From the NCBI GenBank assembly GCA_964546815.1, contig CAZJLR010000031.1, forward strand, positions 1 to 64,000: 64,000 nucleotides of DNA, read 5' to 3'. The position numbers were made by a program, and so were the translations under genes. Below the pieces are notes generated by a model. It had not been told where the DNA came from, searched no databases, and saw nothing but the letters and a program-made list of their open reading frames with translations. This DNA comes from JAIEPM01 sp964546815 (GTDB lineage: Bacteria; Cyanobacteriota; Vampirovibrionia; Obscuribacterales; Obscuribacteraceae). Every line of letters starts with the position of its first letter. Positions within the stretch are counted from its first letter, which is position 1. Positions 34,827 to 44,722 of this stretch are shown in pieces.

Positions 34827-35042
34827 ATGAGTCAGGCAACAGCTTCCAAAGTCACTCTCAAATTCTTTGAAGACGCCTATAGCAGCAACAATGCCGTCAA
34901 AGTTACCAATTCCTGGAGCGCCAACGACATTCTCGGCGATTTTAGCATCGAAGGTGCGGCAAAAGCTCCCAACAACGACGCCAGTGAAGCCTCCACGGCA
35001 TTGGCAAATCTCATCAGTTTCGCATCCAGAAAGATTTCCTAG
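34827..35042 (+). CDS. Small protein upstream of the giant gene, unknown function
   Basis: 71 residues from ATG 34827; a G-rich stretch (GGGG) lies about nine bases upstream. The sequence (SQATASKVTLKFFEDAYSSN, ANDILGDFSIEGAA) has no signal peptide or membrane helix. It ends 49 bp before the giant gene and is likely on the same transcript. No family is recognised. It may be a chaperone- or adaptor-like partner, but this is only from position. Confidence 0.5.
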   Translation: MSQATASKVTLKFFEDAYSSNNAVKVTNSWSANDILGDFSIEGAAKAPNNDASEASTALANLISFASRKIS

Positions 35043-35091
35043 ACCGACCTCAGGGTATATCGAGCGAAGGTATTGAAACAGGAACTCTGAT

Positions 35092-38000
35092 TTGACCACG
35101 AAAGCAGAAAACGACCAGACTGAAATTCTGCACAATGCACTTGATCGTGCAGCGAATTCCGATAATACTTATGCGGCTGCGGAAGGCAGCATAAAGCGGG
35201 CGACAGAAGCGAAAGAACTCGCGCCCATGGCGCCATTGGACAAAAGCGAAAAAGAAGTCCAGCAACTCGAACTGAACCCCACTCGTCCCGCCATTTCCGA
35301 TACTGCAGTACCTACAAGGTTAGAACAGTTACAAGCCAGTGCCACAGGCAATCAAGAACTAAAGGATGCAATTTCGCAGTTGGCGACTTTATTCGACAAC
35401 AGCCTCCTCAAAAGCATTATCAACACCCCCTTAGAAAAAAAACTCAACGATTACTTCAACTCAGCATCAGCAAGGGGCAGACAAAATGCCCTTGAAGAAA
35501 TTAAAAATGAAGCGCTGAACAGCGGCAGCCCCGAATCAATCGCGATCATGAAAGCGAGCCTTACTTTCGATGCGGGAATGCGCCTGCTTGAGTCAAAAAA
35601 AAGCACTGACAAAAGCAGAAATGTCGACGAAAAACTAGCACTGACAGATCTTGCAACACTGGCGCACAACAATACTCCGGCTGCCCGGGCACTGCTTGAG
35701 AAATACGCTTCAAATGCTCAAACAGACACTGCAGTCAAAGATAGTCAGAGCGACCAAATTAGGAATAATCAGGCAGCAGTTACATTAATAAAGGCATTTG
35801 CGGAAAGCGCAGGAAACTCCGAGCAGCCAAAACTCACACAATTAAAAGGACAAATAGCAGCAATAGGCCGGGATGCTTTTGTTAGCGGCAACACTCCGCT
35901 AAAAGAAGCTGCTGCTTGGGTCAATTTGGCTGCCCCGATTGCCACGCGACTAAATGCCGGAGGAGCTGCCAGCGACGCCGATCTAGCCCAGTCTTTGAGC
36001 GAGCTGCAGAAGCTGGCAAAATCAGGCAACCGCCAGGCTGCAGCAATCGTAGACGGCATCCTTAAGGACGCAAAATCTGCAGGACTTCGTGATTTGCTTG
36101 CAGACAGCGAAAGCCTGGCGAAAGCATTAAGCAGCGACCCAGAAAAAGGAAATGTGCTAAAGCAAGCACTTAAACCTGTGCTTGAGCAACTGGCTCAAGT
36201 GAAAAATGGCAACGAACAAGAAATAGCGGCAATGTTCGGCTTGAGTATTCCAGCCGACAAAGCCGCAAAAACTCAAAAGGGCGAGAGGGCTGAGAAAGAC
36301 ACAAAAATAGAAAAAAACAACAGCACTAACGAATGGAAGGAAATAAAAGACCAGAAGGGTACGCGCTTTGAAAAACACACTGCCGATGGCGGCAGTATGA
36401 CAAAAAATGAGAAAGGGCAGCTTACGGAGTTAAAAAACGCCAATGGTGAAAGTCGCACATTTGAGTACAACACCGATGGCAGTGCAAAAGCCATGCGTGA
36501 GCCGAGCGGACGGCAATGGCAAAGTGAAGATGGAGAACATTGGAAATCGGAAAATCCTAGAGAGTCGAGAGTATTTCAGTTTCAAATCACCGAAGACGGG
36601 CGTTACTTCGAACGCAACGAAGCTGGAGCAATCAAAGCGCTAGCAATCGATGGTTCAAGCATAACAACAGACGCCCAGGGGCGCATCATTGAAACAGTCT
36701 CAAAAAACAATCAGCGCAGAGCATATGAGTACGATGCTTACTCAAGGTCGCCATCGGCAATATTAGAAGGGCCAAAAGGCAAAGAGCAAGTTTGGACTCG
36801 CAACGAACTTAAAATTATAGACGAGACCAAAAGCGCCGGCGCAGCAGAGTGGACAAGCCCAGGCAAGGAGCCATTCAAAGGCACCAAGCAAGTGCATTCT
36901 GATGGCTCACTGGAATCTATAGATCTGAAGGGCAACAGACGTGTTGAAATTTTAGACGGACGCACTTTAGAGCGAAACGCCGAGGGTAAGCCAACTTTTG
37001 TCAAAGAACCGAATGGCAAGGAGCACACACTAAATTACAAAGACGGCAAACTTATAGGTGAGACATTAAAGGAGGCCGACGGAAGCACAAAAGAGTTCAA
37101 TGAAAAACAACATCTTTTAGAAATAAAATACCCCGACGGTACTCACATCAAATACGACGAAACTGGCTTGGTGACAGAGACTCTCGACAAGGTCGGCAAG
37201 CTGCGCCAGTTTAAATACGACAAAGACGAGAAAGGAAATGAGCGCTTAAGCTGGGCCAAAACTGAGTCAGGAGAATGGCAACTCGGCAAAGATCCCAACA
37301 CATGGACAAACATCGCAGATAAAAGCACATTCAACGGCGCCCTTCTAGTCAAGCCTGATGGCGACTTCTTAAGCTATTCAGCAGAAAAGAAAGACATAAG
37401 CATAAAGCATCTTGATTCGAGCTCCGAACTGCACAACAAAGAAGGCGGTGCCCTGAGATTTGATGCTAGCGGAAAAGCAGTCGAAATGGTAACACCACTT
37501 GGAGAACACAGAAAGTTTGAATACTTTCAAAAGGGTAGCGCACACGCCGGGCAATTATCAGCGGTGACAGGAGCAGACGGGGTGCGCTGGACAACGACAG
37601 ATTCACTGCATTGGACAAATGAAAGCGGAGCAGAATGGACGGGAAAGATCAGTTTCCGCGATGGCGTTTATAGGGAAATCGATAAAGACGGCAACGAGAA
37701 AGCTCGCGGTGCACGAGGCTTACGAGAAAACTTAGACCGACGAGCTTTAGAAAAAGACATGGAGGCAATTGAATATGCCATGCACGGCGGACTGGGCATA
37801 GGCATCGACACAAAAACTGTCAACAATATACTTGAAAATAGATCTGAATCTGAAAGACGCATGATCACCCGACTGTGGAATGAAACACATTCTGTAGAAT
37901 ATGGTTTTGGTTTACGTGAAGCATTCGCTGACAAAATGAATGGCTCCGCATTGCAAAAAACTTTGAATTTGTTAGACAAGCCCGACAACAAACTCGACTT

Positions 38001-41000
38001 TGCAGGCGAAATCAGGTTCTCATTGCTAGACCGTGGGCAATGGTTTGGCGAACGAAAGAATGCTGTTGACGAAAAGGCTATACGCGAAACTCTAGCCAAA
38101 ATGACCGCTGCAGATATAAGAGCAGCAGATGCATCATACAAACAACGCTTTGACGGCGATGGCATGGCTTCGGAAATTATGAGTGATTCCCATCTGTCTC
38201 TGGCCACAAAAGAAGCAGCAATGATCTATCTAAAAGGCGCGGATAAACGCACAGACGAAGACACCTTACATCTTGCGCAAATTGCAATGAAGGCTGCAGA
38301 TGTAGAAATGTTTGGCGAAGCCTGGGCAGGCGCAAGCCAGGACGCCAGAGACAGGTTTATCGCCCAAGGTGGGCAAGAACAAATGCAAAAGGCTTTTGGT
38401 GGCAGCTATTGGAACATTCTCACACTGGGACTTACCGGCAACATCACTGATAAAGACTTACGCAGGACAATAGATTACCAGGCATTCGGTAAATTGAGCG
38501 TCGCAACCGAAACCAGAGAAAACACAACATGGCTTGGCGACAACATTACAGCGATTGAAAAATCACTCGCCGATATGACAGACAAAGAGCGCGCTCTTTA
38601 CGAACGAGGAAGAACACTCACTCACTATGACTTGCAGGATGCAAAAGAAGGCGATGGAGAAGCAAGGGCATACTATAAGAAAACACATGCAGCCCTTGAG
38701 AGCGCAGCCGGATGGTGGTTTTCGCCTGCGTCCAGTGTGGCGCAACTAGCAAAATGGGAAGACATGGCAAGAACCAAAGGCGGTGGCGTAATCTCACGCG
38801 TCGCTGAAAACAGGGGCTACGTGTGGAACTCTTCAACAGAGTCTTTGATGTCCTCAATCGAAAATATGAGTAAAGATGACATTCGCAGACTCAAGACAGA
38901 CCCGGCATTTAGAAAAGACTTAGACAATACGATAGACACAATGTGGGGGCTCGTTACAGGACAGAGCATCGCTGAAGTCAAACGCGCTCACGACCTGGTA
39001 AAGCGCAAAGCAGAAGCAGAGGCGGACACACAATCATATAGCGAAGAACAAAGAAAAATGTACTACGAGGGTAGAGAACTCGTTGTAAGCGGCCATAATA
39101 TGGAACACGCCAGCAAAGAAGACCTAAAAGCCGTAGACTTCTATCTGAGCAAAGTCACAGAATCTGCCAATGCTAATCAAAGACGCGACGTCATGTCAGC
39201 GCTAAATGACAATGTTTCGTGGTATCACAACAACGAAGACAAAGTATACGAAGCCTTGACCAACATGACCCGGTCGGAAATTGCCAATTATAAAAACAAC
39301 ACTGATGGATTTAGAGACAAACTTGACGAGCACCTGAAATCAGTCTTGAGCAGCGGGGCTTACAAGGTTGCCTCAACCATGCTCGAAAGTGCGCTCAGAG
39401 GCGAACAGCCCAAAACAGATGTTCTTCAAAAGCTTGAATATCGTGCAAGTTGTTGGACATCAGACAATGGAAAAGTCGTGAGAGATCTTCTCTCGGCATT
39501 TCATGAAGATCCAAAATTACAAGAGCGCATTGCGCATCCCAAAACGGCAGAAGACAAAGCATTGTCCGAGCATTTCCATGACGCCGCCAAACGCGCCATG
39601 GGCAGCCGCGTTTATGGCGAGATCGGAGAGAAATTACTCGACACAGGCAAAATAGATTTGGGCGCCCAGCTAGAACTGAGTTTTGGCCACATCTATCCGT
39701 ACCAGACTCTCTACACCGATGCAGCAGCCGCCTCAGCTGAAGACAGGGCAGCTTTACTTAAATCGACTAACAACATGACCACGGCATTTATGATTTTGGG
39801 AGAAGACGAACGCCAGATACTTACCAACGTACTAAAACAGGGCGAAGTAAGGCCGGAAGACAAGCTGCGCGGTTATGTCACGGGGCTTGGTGCAAGCAAA
39901 GCAGAAATCCAACAACTGTTTAGCGAACTCAAAGATCGCGACAAGATGAAAGATGAACTGAGCAAGCGCCCCGAATTAAAAGGCAAAACCATCAGCGACG
40001 ACATGATTTCCAATGCGATAAACGCACGGTTAAATGATGTGCGCACCGCATATGCTCATAAATACAATGAATCTTTAAACGAGCGTCTTTCATATGAGCT
40101 GGGCGGCGACGCCTGGGTGAATACAAGGCGTTTATCACAAAACGAAGCCCTAACAGGGTCGGAAATATTACAAAGAGCTCAAAACGAGCACTATGATACA
40201 AAATGCACTATGTCAGGCATCATGAATTGGGTTGGCTGGGACGGCACATCAGGAATGGCAGATAGCCGCAACCTACAAGCACAAGATTTGCAAATTAAGT
40301 ACGCAGCCAGCGGTCAAGAAATTCCGATGGATGATGCCAGAAAGCTTGCAGAAAATATTTTGACGGCAGTAGATAATCGGGCAAAATCAGAAAGCTCATT
40401 AATAGACGCCGGGGTCGATGCCGCCATCACAGCAGCAACGATTGCACTGCTGCTTCCATCTGGTGGAAGCAGTCTTAGCATGATGGCACTTACGCGATTT
40501 CCAATGCTTGCCAGAGGTATCGCCACCGTAGCAGAAGTAACGAAAGGGCTGGCGCAAGCAGCTCGGGTCGAAGCTCTAGCAACTTATCTACAATCAGCCT
40601 CGCGAATTACTCAATTGACAGTTGCCGGACTTGCAGGAGGTAGCACTAAACTCGGCGCTCACGTTGCCCTAAATTCCAGATTTGACATTGCCAGTGAAGG
40701 CGCCACAAAATTCACAGAAGGTTTTGTCAGCACAGTTGGCCAATTAGTTGGTGCCAAAGACGTCGCCGCCCTACAAGGTCTTTTCAGGGAATCGGGAGAA
40801 AAGGCCGCAGCCAAGCTAAGCGCAGAGTTTCTTGAGCAAGGCGGCAAAGCAATTGTCAATGCTGAAGCAAAGCAACAAGCAATACACGGCATGACCGACA
40901 TCATCAGAACATCACTTGCAGCAGGCACAGATAACATTGACAAAAAGCTAGTGACAGATCTTGCAGAACAGATGGTCAAATCAGACTTGAAAGGAATCTT

Positions 41001-43365
41001 GCGCGAACAAGCCGTAGCACAAATCACGAAAGAAATCACAGCGCAAATAGAAAAACAACTGCTCACAGACTGCAAACAGCTCTTAGCCGGAGCTGTGCAA
41101 GAAACAGTATTGAACATGCAGGGCGGCGCGCTAGGAGGATTGAGTTCAGGACTGGTACATTGGAATCCTGACTTGACCATAGACCAAAACCTGCAGCAAG
41201 TAATGGTCAGCACCGCCAGCGGTGCCGGCATGTCCGGCGTTTTTACAGTGGGCATGAAAGGTGTCGGTCACGCGTTTGATTATGCCTCGACTAAAGTAGG
41301 AAAGCTGCTAAAGATAGCCCCATCTGAAATCAAAGATGCAGCAAATCCGCAATTACTCAACGTAAAGAAAGACTATCAACTTCCGCAAATAATCGGCGAA
41401 GGGAAAGCAGGCGCAAATGGTTCAACCATTTTTCGCCACATGGATGGCGAATTGGTGCACCATGCTGACGGAAGCCTCACAATCAGTAAAAACAAGACAG
41501 GTGAAACCCTAAACCTCACTCCAGATGGACAACTGGCAAGCCACGAATATTTGAGAAATGGTAGCAAAATAAAAGATGAATTCACGTATGAAGCTGACGG
41601 CAAACTCAAATTTATAAAAAGCAGTGACGGCAGCGTAACCAAACAAAATGATTTTGGCTCCTGGCAAAGAGAAACAATTGGGGCAGGCGGCAAAATAAAT
41701 AAAGAAAGCCTTCTGCATATGGGCGATATTAGCGTAGCTCCTGATGGTCGGCTCATGCTTGAGCCAGGTATGGGCAGGGGCGAAATAAGAATCATCAGCA
41801 ACATTGACTATGTTATTGAAACCATAAGTGAAAAAGGACGCTCAACATTTACTCACGTTGAATTACCAGCGCAAAAAGCCAGGCTTGAACAGATGGTCGA
41901 CAGCAGGTTTACTGAAGCCGGACGCTCAGACCGATTTCGCAGTCTAATGACTGACTTTGAGATACAAGCAAAAGCCAGAAATTTACCAGAGTCGGAAATT
42001 GCCGAAGTATACTTACACGTAAATCGAATGCTCGCTGACGACGCTGTTTCTCCTCTAACATTGGCAGAGAGAGCAAACCTTGCAGAACAAGCTCTAAACC
42101 ACGCGGCCTATCCTACAAGCATTGACCAGGGGGCGAACAGCACTTGCAATGTAGCCACCATGGAACATATGTTGTATGCGCACTCACCAAGCAAGATTGT
42201 TCAATTAGTTGCCGATGTAAGTCTTACAGGAAAGTATGTCACCGCCGACGGTGTCACCGTAGATTTATCGCAAGTTAGAAATGGATTTGTGCCAGATGCC
42301 CAGGCAAAGGCAAGTATAAGACTCCAAACCGACGGAACTCAAAAACTCATTAAAGAAGACGGGCCAAGAGACCACGCAAGCCAAATTGCGGAAACAGCCC
42401 TTGTAAATGCACATTATGCTAAAGCATCTGTACTTCTAAAAGACAATAAGATTGTCAGCGACTATGAGCTTAGCTATGACTACAGCGGAAATGTTTTTCA
42501 CAACAGCAAAAGCGCTGCCACAGAGCCGCTATACGACGCTGCCGGAAAAGACGTGTCTCGAAATTGGATGGATTTCAGTGCTACCTATTACGACAAGAAG
42601 GGCAACGCAATAGACCCAAAACTAATAGAATTTGGTGAAGTAAACGGACGCGTTTATGTCAAAGGCAAGCTCAGCCTTGAAGACCGCGTTCCCCTGTTTG
42701 ATGAACAAGGAAACGCACTGCGAAATCATGAAGTTCGGCCCGGACAAATAATAAAAGACCAGGAAGGCGAAACGTATTTCTACAAAACAAATCCAGGTGA
42801 AATTGTTTACGACAAGCCCAGTGCACTTACTCCGTTTGACAAAGGAGAACAACTAAGAGTCAACGAAACCGCGAACAGTAGAGCCAAGCACCTCATAAAC
42901 AGCGACGGAACAGCTACAGATTCGCCTGGTCTGCAGAACTCAGAAATCGCAGACTTGTACAAATCTGTAACGGGTGAGAAACCAACACAGCCGATTTTCA
43001 TCGAACTTGGCACGACCTACTCAGACAAGGCAGGAGACACCATTGCTTCAGTTGCCAATGAGCTTGATTTGCATCGTGTACTCTCAGACATGGAAAGCAA
43101 TCATCGCTTTCCTGTGATTATGGCAGTTTATGCTCATCAAGCTCCATTCCAAGCAGCTCCCAGCAATATGGAACTGGGAGGTACGGGCGGATATCATGTT
43201 ATAAATATTCAGGGCTATGATCCAAATACTGGTATGGTGAAATTCACAAATCAGTGGGGCAGCCAGCACGACCATGTCGCAGACGGCGGAGTCTCGCTAA
43301 ATTCCATATTCAAAGGAATGCAAAAGCCCAAAGCTAACGCGCCAGTAATCAAAACCACTCCATAA
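35092..43365 (+). CDS. Giant YD-like/annexin-like protein with C-terminal papain-like cysteine protease domain
   Basis: 2757 residues from TTG 35092 with AGGA eight bases upstream. No signal peptide is visible. Residues 1-400 are helical with HEAT-like units (LTDLATLAHNNTPAARALLEKY). Residues about 413-880 are YD/RHS-like strands (GRYFERNEAGAIKALAIDG). Residues 884-965 match an annexin repeat (IEYAMHGGLGIGIDTKTVNN, ILENRSESERRMITRL), followed by about 800 mostly helical residues. A hydrophobic Gly/Ala-rich region lies near 1775-2060, and a short YD-like block near 2100-2220. The C-terminus has a papain-like signature: Gln2346 and Cys2352 in DQGANSTCNVAT, His2702 in GGYHVINIQGY and Asn2720 in TNQWG. 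The 350-residue Cys-His distance is far longer than in papain. A role as secreted effector or toxin is inferred. Confidence 0.85.
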   Translation: MTTKAENDQTEILHNALDRAANSDNTYAAAEGSIKRATEAKELAPMAPLDKSEKEVQQLELNPTRPAISDTAVPTRLEQLQASATGNQELKDAISQLATLFDNSLLKSIINTPLEKKLNDYFNSASARGRQNALEEIKNEALNSGSPESIAIMKASLTFDAGMRLLESKKSTDKSRNVDEKLALTDLATLAHNNTPAARALLEKYASNAQTDTAVKDSQSDQIRNNQAAVTLIKAFAESAGNSEQPKLTQLKGQIAAIGRDAFVSGNTPLKEAAAWVNLAAPIATRLNAGGAASDADLAQSLSELQKLAKSGNRQAAAIVDGILKDAKSAGLRDLLADSESLAKALSSDPEKGNVLKQALKPVLEQLAQVKNGNEQEIAAMFGLSIPADKAAKTQKGERAEKDTKIEKNNSTNEWKEIKDQKGTRFEKHTADGGSMTKNEKGQLTELKNANGESRTFEYNTDGSAKAMREPSGRQWQSEDGEHWKSENPRESRVFQFQITEDGRYFERNEAGAIKALAIDGSSITTDAQGRIIETVSKNNQRRAYEYDAYSRSPSAILEGPKGKEQVWTRNELKIIDETKSAGAAEWTSPGKEPFKGTKQVHSDGSLESIDLKGNRRVEILDGRTLERNAEGKPTFVKEPNGKEHTLNYKDGKLIGETLKEADGSTKEFNEKQHLLEIKYPDGTHIKYDETGLVTETLDKVGKLRQFKYDKDEKGNERLSWAKTESGEWQLGKDPNTWTNIADKSTFNGALLVKPDGDFLSYSAEKKDISIKHLDSSSELHNKEGGALRFDASGKAVEMVTPLGEHRKFEYFQKGSAHAGQLSAVTGADGVRWTTTDSLHWTNESGAEWTGKISFRDGVYREIDKDGNEKARGARGLRENLDRRALEKDMEAIEYAMHGGLGIGIDTKTVNNILENRSESERRMITRLWNETHSVEYGFGLREAFADKMNGSALQKTLNLLDKPDNKLDFAGEIRFSLLDRGQWFGERKNAVDEKAIRETLAKMTAADIRAADASYKQRFDGDGMASEIMSDSHLSLATKEAAMIYLKGADKRTDEDTLHLAQIAMKAADVEMFGEAWAGASQDARDRFIAQGGQEQMQKAFGGSYWNILTLGLTGNITDKDLRRTIDYQAFGKLSVATETRENTTWLGDNITAIEKSLADMTDKERALYERGRTLTHYDLQDAKEGDGEARAYYKKTHAALESAAGWWFSPASSVAQLAKWEDMARTKGGGVISRVAENRGYVWNSSTESLMSSIENMSKDDIRRLKTDPAFRKDLDNTIDTMWGLVTGQSIAEVKRAHDLVKRKAEAEADTQSYSEEQRKMYYEGRELVVSGHNMEHASKEDLKAVDFYLSKVTESANANQRRDVMSALNDNVSWYHNNEDKVYEALTNMTRSEIANYKNNTDGFRDKLDEHLKSVLSSGAYKVASTMLESALRGEQPKTDVLQKLEYRASCWTSDNGKVVRDLLSAFHEDPKLQERIAHPKTAEDKALSEHFHDAAKRAMGSRVYGEIGEKLLDTGKIDLGAQLELSFGHIYPYQTLYTDAAAASAEDRAALLKSTNNMTTAFMILGEDERQILTNVLKQGEVRPEDKLRGYVTGLGASKAEIQQLFSELKDRDKMKDELSKRPELKGKTISDDMISNAINARLNDVRTAYAHKYNESLNERLSYELGGDAWVNTRRLSQNEALTGSEILQRAQNEHYDTKCTMSGIMNWVGWDGTSGMADSRNLQAQDLQIKYAASGQEIPMDDARKLAENILTAVDNRAKSESSLIDAGVDAAITAATIALLLPSGGSSLSMMALTRFPMLARGIATVAEVTKGLAQAARVEALATYLQSASRITQLTVAGLAGGSTKLGAHVALNSRFDIASEGATKFTEGFVSTVGQLVGAKDVAALQGLFRESGEKAAAKLSAEFLEQGGKAIVNAEAKQQAIHGMTDIIRTSLAAGTDNIDKKLVTDLAEQMVKSDLKGILREQAVAQITKEITAQIEKQLLTDCKQLLAGAVQETVLNMQGGALGGLSSGLVHWNPDLTIDQNLQQVMVSTASGAGMSGVFTVGMKGVGHAFDYASTKVGKLLKIAPSEIKDAANPQLLNVKKDYQLPQIIGEGKAGANGSTIFRHMDGELVHHADGSLTISKNKTGETLNLTPDGQLASHEYLRNGSKIKDEFTYEADGKLKFIKSSDGSVTKQNDFGSWQRETIGAGGKINKESLLHMGDISVAPDGRLMLEPGMGRGEIRIISNIDYVIETISEKGRSTFTHVELPAQKARLEQMVDSRFTEAGRSDRFRSLMTDFEIQAKARNLPESEIAEVYLHVNRMLADDAVSPLTLAERANLAEQALNHAAYPTSIDQGANSTCNVATMEHMLYAHSPSKIVQLVADVSLTGKYVTADGVTVDLSQVRNGFVPDAQAKASIRLQTDGTQKLIKEDGPRDHASQIAETALVNAHYAKASVLLKDNKIVSDYELSYDYSGNVFHNSKSAATEPLYDAAGKDVSRNWMDFSATYYDKKGNAIDPKLIEFGEVNGRVYVKGKLSLEDRVPLFDEQGNALRNHEVRPGQIIKDQEGETYFYKTNPGEIVYDKPSALTPFDKGEQLRVNETANSRAKHLINSDGTATDSPGLQNSEIADLYKSVTGEKPTQPIFIELGTTYSDKAGDTIASVANELDLHRVLSDMESNHRFPVIMAVYAHQAPFQAAPSNMELGGTGGYHVINIQGYDPNTGMVKFTNQWGSQHDHVADGGVSLNSIFKGMQKPKANAPVIKTTP

Positions 43366-43391
43366 AAATCAACAAAATCGGTTCTCTAATA

Positions 43392-43907
43392 ATGAATGAA
43401 AAACTAATGGTGGAAAACTATGGAAGCATAAAAACTATGCCTTTTCCACCTGGCTGGAAACAAGACGAAAGCAACTTGAACAGTGACAAACCAAGGCACG
43501 TTGTAGCTGTGCACCATCCAACATTTGAGAAAGTGCAATTTGGTTTTTACAATCGCGGACAAGCAATAAGCCGATATATCGCTATTGAATTTTCCACAGT
43601 ACTTCAAATGACACCGCATGCGCTAACCGCATACGAAATTGAAATCATCGAACCAATCTTGCGAACGCTCGCAGACCCAAGTTCATTCAAAATAGAATCG
43701 ATCGAAACAATTCTGCTCAACGGCCGCACAGTCATAAAAGTAGAAGGTCTCTGGCTTATTTCAGGTCTGCGTGAACGCGGCTACTTCTTCGCTGCCGACG
43801 ACCGCGGCGAATATGTTCAAGAACTACATTTTTTCGCCCCGCGCACAGAATACGAAGATCTACTGCCCCAAATAATGGAATGCGTCAATTCAATTAAGTG
43901 GCAATAA
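43392..43907 (+). CDS. Small soluble protein after the giant gene, possible immunity or partner protein
   Basis: 171 residues from ATG 43392, 26 bp after the stop of the giant gene and on the same strand, with a terminator right after it. No signal peptide or membrane helix is seen. The second half (KVEGLWLISGLRERGYFFAA, LLPQIMECVNSIKW) resembles PsbP/DcrB-like small alpha-beta domains in strand order. This is a weak impression. Toxin loci typically place a small soluble immunity gene directly behind the toxin gene, which fits the position here. Both the fold and the role remain inference. Confidence 0.7.
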   Translation: MNEKLMVENYGSIKTMPFPPGWKQDESNLNSDKPRHVVAVHHPTFEKVQFGFYNRGQAISRYIAIEFSTVLQMTPHALTAYEIEIIEPILRTLADPSSFKIESIETILLNGRTVIKVEGLWLISGLRERGYFFAADDRGEYVQELHFFAPRTEYEDLLPQIMECVNSIKWQ

Positions 43908-43929
43908 GCGTTTCGCATTGACCAAAACA

Positions 43930-43964
43930 AAAGGCACCTCCCGTGCGAGAAGTGCCTTTATTTA
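43930..43964 (+). terminator. Terminator hairpin between convergent genes
   Basis: AAAGGCAC (43930-43937) pairs with GTGCCTTT (43952-43959), with CTC/GAG inside, followed by ATTTA. It ends the giant-gene transcript and faces the gene at 44036. Confidence 0.75.
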
Positions 43965-44035
43965 CTTTGGAACGAGCGATCCTGTTAAAAATATGTCGCG
44001 CCTTCCTCCCAGAAGAACACGAATTTCGCTCTCGA

Positions 44036-44713
44036 TTAAAGGACAAAGTAAGGTGTTTGAGCCACTTTATCACCGACAAGAATTTCAATTTGGTAGTAGC
44101 CTGGTCCAACTTTTACGTTTGGAGCAACGACAGTACCATCTTGATTCGTCTTGCGGGTGAAAATAACATCGCCGTCTTTTTCTTTAACACGCAGTTCTAC
44201 ATCGGGGATTGCGGCTCCCTTTTCGTCCTTAGCGTTAAGCAAAATACGGAATTGGTCTTGGTCGACCATCCAACCGAGATTTACCTGGAGGTTGGCTCCA
44301 TCCAAATCTTGATGGAACGTTCCTAGTGAAACCATGCGCGATCCTACACCGCGGAGAGCTCCAGCTGGAACCATTTGCTGCCAGGACATTGTCGCAAGCA
44401 TGTCTTGCCACGTGCCCACGGCTGCATCTCTACCTGCGCCGACGAGGTCACGCAGTTTGAGCACAGCACTCGCCACAGGGTCGGCGGCTTCGCTGAGCAA
44501 GCGCAATGTTACGCGGCTCAGGATGCCTTCGTCCGTTGGCGAAAGCTCAACAAATTGCGATGCGTTCCACATAGCTCTGTCGAAGGCTGTGTCTTCGCCA
44601 GGTAGTGGTAAGTTATCGCCATGACGCTGAAAAAATTTCTGCACGTCTTGTGCAATAGACACTTCGTCGTTGCCTTCGAGAATCTTTTTCAGTTCTTCAG
44701 TAGGGGTTTTCAT
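44036..44713 (-). CDS. Protein encoded with a sigma factor, C-terminal beta-sandwich
   Basis: 225 residues from ATG 44713, with TAGGAG seven bases upstream. It begins nine bases after the stop of the ECF-like sigma factor, so the two are co-transcribed. The N-terminal 110 residues are helical and acidic (FFQRHGDNLPLPGEDTAFDR, LRLLSEAADPVASAVLKLRD). Residues about 150-225 form a carboxypeptidase-regulatory-like beta-sandwich (ILLNAKDEKGAAIPDVELRV, VGPGYYQIEILVGD). There is no membrane helix. Position suggests a soluble regulator or anti-sigma-like partner, but no known anti-sigma motif is seen. Confidence 0.72.
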   Translation of the reverse strand: MKTPTEELKKILEGNDEVSIAQDVQKFFQRHGDNLPLPGEDTAFDRAMWNASQFVELSPTDEGILSRVTLRLLSEAADPVASAVLKLRDLVGAGRDAAVGTWQDMLATMSWQQMVPAGALRGVGSRMVSLGTFHQDLDGANLQVNLGWMVDQDQFRILLNAKDEKGAAIPDVELRVKEKDGDVIFTRKTNQDGTVVAPNVKVGPGYYQIEILVGDKVAQTPYFVL

Positions 44714-44722
44714 GATCTGCTC

